Assembly (NCBI GenBank): GCA_011042035.1
Contig: DQZA01000052.1
Coordinates: forward strand, 1 to 14,101
Source of the DNA: Desulfobacteraceae bacterium
GTDB lineage: Bacteria > Desulfobacterota > DSM-4660 > Desulfatiglandales > Desulfatiglandaceae
Reading direction: 5' to 3'
DNA: 14,101 bases
Below the pieces are notes generated by a model. That model worked only from the letters and a program-made list of their open reading frames with translations, ran no database searches and was not told the DNA's origin. Positions 7,604 to 13,073 of the stretch are shown here, piece after piece; positions within the stretch are counted from its first letter, which is position 1; each line of letters begins with the position of its first letter. The position numbers and the translations under genes were made by a program.

Positions 7604-7891
7604 TTACTTATAAGGTGGTTCTTCATAAAGGCCCTTTCTTTTTTGAAAATACCGCGAGGCACCAAGTACTGCGATAAAGTTCAGCATTGCATAGGCCAAG
7701 GCAATGTCTACGAACATGTCAATCCTGTCATATAGCAGTCCTATGAGCACCAGCAACACCACTGTCTTGCTGCCAATGGCATTGACTCCGATTAGTCGGT
7801 CCACTACGGTTGGACCAGCCACTCCTCGGTACAGGGATAGAACCATAAGGAAACAGAGGTAAAGTCCTACGTACAAGAAGAGACTATGCAT
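7604..7891 (-). CDS. mrpF: Mrp antiporter subunit F
   Basis: A 95-residue, three-helix protein of the MrpF/PhaF family. Recognisable residues are RGVAGPTVVDRLIGVNAIGSK, then a helix with DRIDMFVDIALAYAMLNFI, where the aspartates and the ALAYAMLNF stretch are family-typical. The C-terminus is a short charged tail (RYFQKRKGLYEEPPYK). The ATG overlaps the mrpE stop by one base (TGATG), so translation is probably coupled. It precedes mrpG by 15 bp. Function: small membrane subunit needed for Mrp complex assembly and for cation/proton exchange in characterised systems. Confidence 0.93.
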   Translation of the reverse strand: MHSLFLYVGLYLCFLMVLSLYRGVAGPTVVDRLIGVNAIGSKTVVLLVLIGLLYDRIDMFVDIALAYAMLNFIAVLGASRYFQKRKGLYEEPPYK

Positions 7892-8421
7892 CAGTCCTCC
7901 CTAAAGGCGCGTGCAACACGCTGCTCCATCTCTCCTGCGAGACCCTCGGCCGACTTGTCATCGATTGCATGCACCTTAAAATCGCCATCAACGGAAACCG
8001 ATAAGGTTATGGTGCCTGGCGTAAGGGTAATGGAATTGGCAAAGGTAACCATGGAGATATCACTTTTCAGCCTGCTCTGAAAACGGATCACCTGGGGATT
8101 TATCTTTTCCAACATCTTGGGATGAAGAGACAAATATAGGACGTGGAGGTTGGCAAGAAAAATTTGATAAAGTAGCCATGGAAGGTAAGCGATAAAGCCT
8201 ACCGCCTTTGCAAGGAATCCCTCTGGAAGGCCCCCTGGAAACAGCAGATCGCCTGAGAATATGGATACGAGGGCACATGAGATCAGGCCTAGGCCCATGT
8301 GAAAATAATCAAATTTTCCCGAAAGGATCAGCCATAGACCAAAAGATGTGAGGAAGGTTACGACAAAGGGCCCCCACTTTGTCTTGACTTGAGACGATTC
8401 CCTGGATGCAGGCTCTATCAT
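7891..8421 (-). CDS. mrpE: Mrp antiporter subunit E
   Basis: A 176-residue protein of the MrpE/MnhE/PhaE family. Two or three N-terminal helices (about residues 18-34, 39-60 and 70-95) are followed by a soluble domain holding the diagnostic FANSITLTPGTITL stretch at about residues 127-140. The ATG is preceded by GGAGG with 6 bases of spacing. It is the first antiporter gene of the block, 59 bp after the histidine kinase stop. That gap holds a 7-bp-stem hairpin just ahead of the ribosome site. Gene order E-F-G-(DUF4040)-(E/B)-C-D follows the archaeal Mbh order (A-B-C-D-E-F-G-H), not the bacterial mrpABCDEFG order. Confidence 0.93.
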   Translation of the reverse strand: MIEPASRESSQVKTKWGPFVVTFLTSFGLWLILSGKFDYFHMGLGLISCALVSIFSGDLLFPGGLPEGFLAKAVGFIAYLPWLLYQIFLANLHVLYLSLHPKMLEKINPQVIRFQSRLKSDISMVTFANSITLTPGTITLSVSVDGDFKVHAIDDKSAEGLAGEMEQRVARAFRED

Positions 8422-8437
8422 AGTATGCCTCCAAGGT

Positions 8438-8460
8438 CCATAACAGCTGTGAAGTTATGG
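8438..8460 (-). promoter_or_regulatory. Hairpin just upstream of the mrpE ribosome site
   Basis: CCATAAC and GTTATGG form a perfect 7-bp stem around a 9-base loop in the only sizeable gap between the kinase gene and mrpE. On the minus-strand transcript the hairpin ends 5 bases before the GGAGG ribosome site (8428-8432). No U-run follows, so it is not a standard terminator. It could be an mRNA processing or stability element, or it could tune mrpE translation. Function is inference. Confidence 0.45.
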
Positions 8461-8480
8461 GCAACCAACGTAATAAGAAG

Positions 8481-9653
8481 TTATTCTGAAGGTATTAGTA
8501 TCCTAAATGTCGTACCAATTCCCACTTCCGTTTCAAATGTTATTTCTCCTCCCAGTTTTTTCATTATGTTTTGACAAATGGGCAGGCCCAGCCCAGTCCC
8601 GATTCCCGAGGGCTTGGTGGTAAAGAATAGATTAAAAATTTTTTCCCTGTCCTCTTCCTTTATTCCAGGACCATTATCTGAGATTGCCACTTCAACGTGA
8701 CCATCTCCTTCTTTGATTTGAAACTCAATCCTGCCTTTTCCATCGGGTTTATCAGTTATGGCATGGATAGCGTTTGTTACAAGATTTACAAGCACCTGTT
8801 CAAGCATCTTTTGGTCAGTGCTTACATGGATGGGTGTAGTCTCAAAATTATAAACAATTTCAACATCCTTATATTTGAGTTCGGGCTGTAAGAAGGTGAT
8901 GGTTTGCCTGATAAGTTCATCTAGATTCACATCGGTCTTTTCCGGGGCAGAGTCTCTTGAGAAGCCCAGAAGTTGATGGGTAACGGCCCTGCATCTCCTG
9001 GTTTGCTCCATTATGTCATTTACCGACTTAGTTAGCTCCTTTTTAGCCTTCTTGCTCAGTCGTTTGGCGTCTTCAACCATTACTTTGGTCCAACCCGCGA
9101 TCTCACTTATCACGGCAAGGGGATTGTTAATCTCATGGACAATTCCTGCAGCAATGCGCCCAATTTCGGCCAATCGATCTACCCGAATGAGGTGTTCCTG
9201 TAATTGCTTCCAGGAGGTCATATCCCTGCATATTCCGACCACACCCATGTTTTGGCCATTGGTATTGGTCAGGCTTATCAATGAGACATCGCAATATACT
9301 GTGTGACCGTCCTTGTGGCGGAAGGGGAGTTCGAACCTGACAGGACTTCCCTCGTCCTGGAATTTGCGGATTAGCTTTTCAAACTCTTGCGGATTTACCG
9401 CAAATTGCTTAATAAAGCTTCCTGTTATCTCCTCCGAGCGGTATCCGAGAACTCTTTCTCCGCCTTTGCTGAGAGACAGCAAGGTTCCATCCACATCTGT
9501 GGCAAATATCATATCATCGGAATTTTCCAAGATGGATTGTAAATACTGGCGCGCCTGGTGGAATTCTATCTCGTGCTTGGATAGCTCCAGGGAAAGTTTC
9601 TTCAGTTGCTGCTCAAGTTGCTTAATCGATGCCATATAGCTTGCGTAGCTCAC
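8481..9653 (-). CDS. PAS-domain sensor histidine kinase
   Basis: A 390-residue cytoplasmic kinase with no membrane helices. Order: N-terminal coiled coil (about 8-35), one PAS domain with PAC end (about 36-150, ILENSDDMIFATDVDG to VGICRDMTSWKQ), HisKA with the H box GIVHEINNPLAVI (phosphoacceptor H173), then the HATPase. The HATPase shows N290/N294 in LVNLVTNAIHAI, D326-G330 in SDNGPGI, FFTTKPSG, and the G352-G356 glycine loop. The HEINNPL box is the type found in NtrB-like kinases. The start is a GTG at 9653 with AAAGG upstream, overlapping the response regulator by 32 bp; an ATG at 9635 is the alternative. Being soluble with a PAS domain, it probably senses a cytoplasmic redox or ligand signal. 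Its partner is likely the adjoining regulator. The output target is unknown. Confidence 0.92.
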   Translation of the reverse strand: MSYASYMASIKQLEQQLKKLSLELSKHEIEFHQARQYLQSILENSDDMIFATDVDGTLLSLSKGGERVLGYRSEEITGSFIKQFAVNPQEFEKLIRKFQDEGSPVRFELPFRHKDGHTVYCDVSLISLTNTNGQNMGVVGICRDMTSWKQLQEHLIRVDRLAEIGRIAAGIVHEINNPLAVISEIAGWTKVMVEDAKRLSKKAKKELTKSVNDIMEQTRRCRAVTHQLLGFSRDSAPEKTDVNLDELIRQTITFLQPELKYKDVEIVYNFETTPIHVSTDQKMLEQVLVNLVTNAIHAITDKPDGKGRIEFQIKEGDGHVEVAISDNGPGIKEEDREKIFNLFFTTKPSGIGTGLGLPICQNIMKKLGGEITFETEVGIGTTFRILIPSE

Positions 9654-10116
9654 GGATGGCCTTTTTTATGCCTTTTGCCCCAAGACCTGAGCGGTAAATC
9701 TCCTCTACCTGCTCCTTAAACTTCTGATTTACGAACTCTACTTTTTTCTTATATGCCTCTTTTATGGCCTCAACCAGGTCCTCATAATCGATGGGTTTAA
9801 GCAAATATTTGAAGGCGTCTTGCTGACCGCTTTTCAGTGCGCTTTCGATGGATCCATGGCCCGTAAGCACTATGCATTGAAGAAATGGTTGAATTTTTTT
9901 TAGCCGCTTCTGTGTTTCAACTCCGTCTATGCCTGGCATCTTAAGGTCAACTACTGCGACGTCGTAATTGTCATTGCTGGCGGCCTCTATGGCCTCTTCT
10001 CCAGAAAATGTGGCCTTCACCGTGAATCCTTCTCTCAACAGCCGCTTGGATAGGTATTCAAGGAGGGTTTGCTCGTCATCGATGAGAAGTACTCTGATGT
10101 CAGGCTTGTCACTCAT
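9622..10116 (-). CDS. Response regulator: receiver domain with helical tail, no DNA-binding domain
   Basis: A 164-residue protein. The receiver domain spans about 7-125, with acidic residues D13/D14, phosphoacceptor D57 in VVDLKMPGIDG, T85 in VLTGHG and K107 in YLLKPID. The remaining 40 residues (KKKVEFVNQKFKEQVEEIYRSG onward) are charged and helical. They could form a coiled coil but are too short for a helix-turn-helix effector or AAA+ domain. The ATG has AGGAG 8 bases upstream. It is the first gene of the minus-strand block, about 40 bases from a predicted promoter start, and overlaps the kinase gene. It is most likely phosphorylated by that kinase. With no output domain, it must act by protein contact or as a phosphorelay step. 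Confidence 0.9.
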   Translation of the reverse strand: MSDKPDIRVLLIDDEQTLLEYLSKRLLREGFTVKATFSGEEAIEAASNDNYDVAVVDLKMPGIDGVETQKRLKKIQPFLQCIVLTGHGSIESALKSGQQDAFKYLLKPIDYEDLVEAIKEAYKKKVEFVNQKFKEQVEEIYRSGLGAKGIKKAIRELRKLYGID

Positions 10117-10164
10117 GGCTCGCTCCTTTTATGGGTTCTTGACGCTCTTAGATGATTTTTTGCA

Positions 10165-10193
10165 TTTTTATGCGCCCAAGGCCCCGGTGTCAA
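10165..10193 (-). promoter_or_regulatory. Predicted sigma-70-type promoter of the minus-strand (regulator-kinase-Mrp) block
   Basis: On the minus strand there is a perfect -35 box TTGACA (10193 to 10188), a 17-bp spacer, and a -10-like TAAAAA (10170 to 10165, 4 of 6 matches to TATAAT). The predicted start near 10158 leaves a leader of about 40 bases before the response regulator ATG. Spacing and -35 are ideal; the -10 is only fair. Confidence 0.5.
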
Positions 10194-10198
10194 GGAAA

Positions 10199-10247
10199 TT
10201 TTGTCCTTGTCTCCCTCCTGATTCCTGTATTGCCATTAGGGACAAAA
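10199..10247. repeat. Inverted repeat between the divergent promoters
   Basis: TTTTGTCC (10199-10206) and GGACAAAA (10240-10247) are perfect 8-bp inverted arms 33 bp apart. They sit 5 bp and 3 bp inside the two outward-facing -35 boxes, so the whole arrangement is close to mirror-symmetric. A second, tighter inverted repeat, CAAGGA/TCCTTG (10191-10196 and 10204-10209), overlaps the left half. This is what a shared operator for two divergent promoters can look like. Chance occurrence of an 8-bp repeat in AT-rich DNA cannot be excluded. Confidence 0.4.
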
Positions 10248-10250
10248 ACG

Positions 10251-10279
10251 TTGACAGCGATCATCAGTTTTTGTACTTT
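10251..10279 (+). promoter_or_regulatory. Predicted sigma-70-type promoter of the plus-strand (regulator-formate dehydrogenase) block
   Basis: Perfect -35 box TTGACA (10251-10256), a 17-bp spacer, and -10-like TACTTT (10274-10279, 4 of 6 matches). The predicted start is near 10286. This would give the 10566 response regulator an unusually long leader of about 280 bases. Confidence 0.45.
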
Positions 10280-10285
10280 TAGACT

Positions 10286-10565
10286 AAGCAAGTTTGCAAG
10301 CAGCAAAGCGGCAGTAGGCATGTTATGAGGGCTTGTCAAGAGCCGCACTGTTTAGTTGAAGCGAGCTGCAAGTGAGCAGTCACCCCTTCAGGCGTGTGGA
10401 TCATGTTGAGCTGACACCTTGAGACTGCACCTTACCGTTAATTGCCTTACCAATCTGGTCTGGCGGCTTAATTGGCCCTCCCGGGAATCAGGATCAATTT
10501 TCAAGATAAATTTTTGTGAGGCGCCAAGGCACTGTCTAACAAATGCATCTCCAGGAGGGCAGGGT
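10286..10565 (+). other. Long non-coding leader/intergenic stretch before the receiver gene
   Basis: About 280 bp with no convincing gene. The open frame from 10419 has no ribosome site until the true start at 10566, and a 16-codon frame near 10325 also lacks one. Several short helices can be drawn: GGCTT/GAGCC around 10330-10344, and CTGC/GCAG around 10367-10380. I did not recognise a known riboswitch or a tRNA. It may be a structured 5' leader or hold further regulator sites. Confidence 0.35.
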
Positions 10566-10958
10566 ATGTATTCCAAGCAATCCGTGCTGATCGTGGATGA
10601 TGACCCTGATTTTGCCTCAGCAGTAGAAAAGATACTGTCTAGCGCAGGCTATGAAACCCTCTTGGCCGGTAGCCGTGCGGAGGCAAGGGAGCTACTGGCA
10701 AAGAAACCTGCAGACCTCATCATCCTTGATGTCATGATGGAGAACTATGACGATGGCTTCAACCTGTGCTATGAACTGAAGCATGATGAAAGATTCAAGC
10801 ATATTCCCATCATCATCGTAACGGCCGTTACTGCCGTTACAGGCCTAAAATTCAACCCCAAAACAGATGGCGAATACCTCGAAGCCGAGGAGTACTTAGA
10901 AAAACCAATTCATCCCGAGGTACTATTAGGGAAGGTAAGAGGTCTTTTACCTACCTAG
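10566..10958 (+). CDS. Stand-alone receiver-domain protein (CheY-like)
   Basis: A 130-residue single receiver domain. The ATG at 10566 is chosen because CAGGAGGGCAGGGT lies directly upstream. The frame stays open back to 10419, but that extension has no ribosome site and does not look like protein. Key residues are D11/D12/D13 in IVDDDPDF, phosphoacceptor D55 in IILDVMMEN, T86 in IIVTAV, and K113 in YLEKPIHPE. Between beta-4 and the lysine there is a loop longer than in CheY (VTGLKFNPKTDGEYLEAEE), a variant I associate with receiver proteins from anaerobe redox gene clusters. There is no output domain. It precedes the receiver-kinase gene by 104 bp, so it may be its phosphorylation target or a phosphate sink. 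Confidence 0.9.
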   Translation: MYSKQSVLIVDDDPDFASAVEKILSSAGYETLLAGSRAEARELLAKKPADLIILDVMMENYDDGFNLCYELKHDERFKHIPIIIVTAVTAVTGLKFNPKTDGEYLEAEEYLEKPIHPEVLLGKVRGLLPT

Positions 10959-10980
10959 TAAGGTATGCACCCGTGTGTTT

Positions 10981-10995
10981 GATCCCACTGGGATC
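10981..10995. repeat. Perfect 7-1-7 palindrome between the two plus-strand signalling genes
   Basis: GATCCCACTGGGATC: two 7-base arms around a single central base, 22 bp after the receiver gene stop and 68 bp before the next gene. As RNA it folds into a 6-bp stem with a 3-base loop. What follows is GGTTTATATTC, not a solid T-run, so terminator function would be weak at best. As DNA it could be an operator for a dimeric regulator. Confidence 0.4.
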
Positions 10996-11062
10996 GGTTT
11001 ATATTCAGATGAAAAAAGCGCCTTTCCTTACCTATGAGTTGAAAATGTGGAAAGCTTAAGAC

Positions 11063-12223
11063 ATGAAAGACACTATAACATATGGTTCGCAAAAAGGTCG
11101 GGTCATGGTGGTGGATGATGAAGAGGTTATGAGAGACTCTTGTGCCAAGGCTCTCAGTAAGGTTGGCTATATGGTTGAAACTGTGGCTGATGGGGATTCG
11201 GCCATAAAAAGGTTTGGAGAGTTTCTTCCCGATGTGGTTCTTGTTGACCTCAAGATGCCGGGCAAAGACGGCATAGATGTTATTGAAGATCTGGAGCGGT
11301 TGGACCCAACGGTTGTTCGGGTTGTGATCACCGGATACGCTACAGCGGCTTTAGCAGTTGAGGCCATGAAAAAGGGGGCGTACGACTTTTTGTCCAAACC
11401 ACTTACCCCTGATGAAATTCGAATTGTTGTCAACAGGGCAATGGAAAGGCGGCGCCTGATCCTGGAAAAGGAGGCCATGATGCGAGAGCAGGAACGGATT
11501 CGAAAGAATATGATGTCTCTGGTCTCCCATGAACTGAGGGCCCCCTTGGCTGCCACCGTACAATACCTAGAGGTTATTTTGGCTGGGATGAGCGGAGAGG
11601 TTTCGGATGAGGCTAGGGAGCTAATTCACAGGTGCAATTCGAGGTTGCATGAAATGCTGGAGTTGTTTAGCCGCTGGCTGAACATGGCAACATTCGACAA
11701 GGATAAGATAGTAGAAGAATTTTCAGAGGTGGCCGTTGAGGAGATTGCCCAAGACGTTATCATGACAATGAGGCCCATGGCAGAAGAGCATCAGGTCGAT
11801 CTTTCTTTGGAGACCGCTGATCACCTGCCAAGGATCCTGGGCAGCAGGCCATGTATAGAAGAGATTGTTAATAATCTTGTCAGTAACGGCATCAAATATA
11901 ACAAGCCAGAGGGATGGGTAAAGCTGCAAATTTATCAGGACAAAGAAGGGCTTAGTGTCGAAGTATCTGACAATGGCCAGGGCATACCCCCTGAACATTT
12001 GCCACGAATATTTGATGAATTCTATAGGGTGGATGGGAGACGCAACGCTCCTGTGAAGGGCTCTGGCCTGGGCCTGGCCATTGCAAAAAAAATGGTGGAG
12101 GCCCATGGTGGGAGTATTTCGGTTTCAAGTGAGCAAGGGAAGGGCAGTGTGTTCAAGGTTACATTTCCTCTGGATCACCGAATGCCCGAGGGGCAAGGAG
12201 GGGAGAAGTTGGATGAAAAGTAA
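11063..12223 (+). CDS. Receiver-histidine kinase (reversed-order hybrid kinase)
   Basis: A 386-residue soluble protein with the receiver first and the kinase second. Receiver (about 12-128): D18/D19 in VMVVDDEEVM, phosphoacceptor D62 in LVDLKMPGKDG, T90 in VITGYA, K112 in FLSKPLTPDE. A helical linker follows (about 128-150, charged, coiled-coil-like). HisKA: H156 in MSLVSHELRAPLAA. HATPase: N271 in EIVNNLVSNGIKYN, D303 in VSDNGQGIP, FDEFYRVDGRR, and GSGLGLAIAKKM (about 333-344). No membrane helix or PAS domain is present, so its own receiver is presumably the input, making it a node that answers another kinase's phosphate. It starts at an ATG with only a weak GGAAAG upstream. Its last 11 bp overlap the flavoprotein gene, tying it to formate dehydrogenase expression. 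Confidence 0.92.
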   Translation: MKDTITYGSQKGRVMVVDDEEVMRDSCAKALSKVGYMVETVADGDSAIKRFGEFLPDVVLVDLKMPGKDGIDVIEDLERLDPTVVRVVITGYATAALAVEAMKKGAYDFLSKPLTPDEIRIVVNRAMERRRLILEKEAMMREQERIRKNMMSLVSHELRAPLAATVQYLEVILAGMSGEVSDEARELIHRCNSRLHEMLELFSRWLNMATFDKDKIVEEFSEVAVEEIAQDVIMTMRPMAEEHQVDLSLETADHLPRILGSRPCIEEIVNNLVSNGIKYNKPEGWVKLQIYQDKEGLSVEVSDNGQGIPPEHLPRIFDEFYRVDGRRNAPVKGSGLGLAIAKKMVEAHGGSISVSSEQGKGSVFKVTFPLDHRMPEGQGGEKLDEK

Positions 12224-13073
12224 AATTGGCGTAACACCTGAGGTCGAGCTTTTTTTCCGGCCACATTTGGCGAGGATAGAGCGCATATTTCCTCAGGTTG
12301 CAGACCACAGGCTTTTTCAACTGAGGTTTGCTGATGGAGCTGTTTCAGAAGCATTTCAACACACGCCCGGGCAGTTCATCGAGCTGACGGTCCCAGGTGT
12401 CGGAGAGGCCCCCATATCCGTAAGCTCACCACCCACCAGGCCGGGAGTGATAGAAATCTGTGTCAGGAAGGCTGGTCGGGTGACCAGCGCCCTATTTGAA
12501 CTTCAAAGGGGAGATCAGATAGCCATCAGGGGCCCCCTTGGCCGTGGATTTCCTCTCGAAACCTTTAGAGGCCATGACCTGCTGCTGGTGGCGGGGGGCC
12601 TTGGCATGGCACCACTGCGTTCGTTGCTTCAAACGGTGCTGGACGAGAGGCGGGCCTTTGGTGATTTGATTTTGATGTATGGCGCCCGGAACCCGGATGA
12701 CATTCTTTTCAAGTATGAGCTTCTCGGATTAATGAATCGGACTGACATGAAATACCTCCTAAGTGTCGATGCGGACGAAGAGGGAATCTGGAAACAGTAT
12801 GTGGGTGTGGTGACCGGACTATTTAAGGATGTTTCTTTGAACCCTGAAACAACATACTGCGCCATGTGCGGGCCACCCGTGATGTATCGCTTTGTGGTAC
12901 AAGAACTGCTGAACCGCAGCGTCATGCCTGAAAGGATTTTCCTGTCTCTTGAACGTATGATGCAGTGTGGCGTGGGAAAATGTGGGCATTGCGCAATCGG
13001 GCCTTATTATTGCTGTACTGACGGGCCGGTATTTTCATACTCGGAAATTCGTGATATCAAGGAGGCTATCTAA
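12213..13073 (+). CDS. FAD/NAD(P)-binding iron-sulfur electron-transfer subunit (HydG/PyrK-like)
   Basis: A 286-residue ferredoxin-reductase-type protein. The start is the ATG at 12213 (MKSKIGVTPEVE), with AAGGAGGGGAG upstream, overlapping the kinase by 11 bp; the frame extends further upstream only as a shadow of that gene. FAD domain: about 20-115, with TPGQFIELTVPG and the flavin-binding APISVSSPP. NAD(P) domain: about 120-235, with the glycine loop VAGGLGMAPLRS, MYGARNPDDILF and YCAMCGPPVMY. C-terminal [2Fe-2S] cluster: C252-x4-C257-x2-C260-x6-C267 (an extra C268 is adjacent). This is the architecture of sulfhydrogenase gamma subunits and PyrK. It lies one base from the formate dehydrogenase start, so it probably passes electrons between formate dehydrogenase and NAD(P)+ or another carrier. 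Which nucleotide is used cannot be told. Confidence 0.9.
   Translation: MKSKIGVTPEVELFFRPHLARIERIFPQVADHRLFQLRFADGAVSEAFQHTPGQFIELTVPGVGEAPISVSSPPTRPGVIEICVRKAGRVTSALFELQRGDQIAIRGPLGRGFPLETFRGHDLLLVAGGLGMAPLRSLLQTVLDERRAFGDLILMYGARNPDDILFKYELLGLMNRTDMKYLLSVDADEEGIWKQYVGVVTGLFKDVSLNPETTYCAMCGPPVMYRFVVQELLNRSVMPERIFLSLERMMQCGVGKCGHCAIGPYYCCTDGPVFSYSEIRDIKEAI

Noticed and set aside
567..8421. Membrane-bound hydrogenase or complex I operon
   Set aside because: No catalytic NiFe subunit, NuoB/C/D, NuoH or NuoI homologue occurs in the window; only antiporter-type subunits are present.
10461..10475. Sigma-54-like sequence TGGCGGCTTAATTGG upstream of the receiver gene
   Set aside because: The -24 GG matches, but the -12 position reads GG instead of the required GC, and no sigma-54 activator domain is encoded nearby.
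10419..10565. 49-residue N-terminal extension of the receiver protein
   Set aside because: It has no ribosome site at the upstream ATG. A strong one (CAGGAGGGCAGGGT) precedes the ATG at 10566, which gives a normal receiver N-terminus.
10934..10951. Hairpin GGTAAGA/TTTTACC at the end of the receiver gene as a terminator
   Set aside because: It lies inside the coding sequence before the stop, includes a G-U pair, and is not followed by a T-run.
12081..12212. Upstream start for the flavoprotein inside the kinase gene
   Set aside because: This stretch encodes the kinase's ATP-binding end in another frame. The ATG at 12213 has a ribosome site and gives a normal family length.
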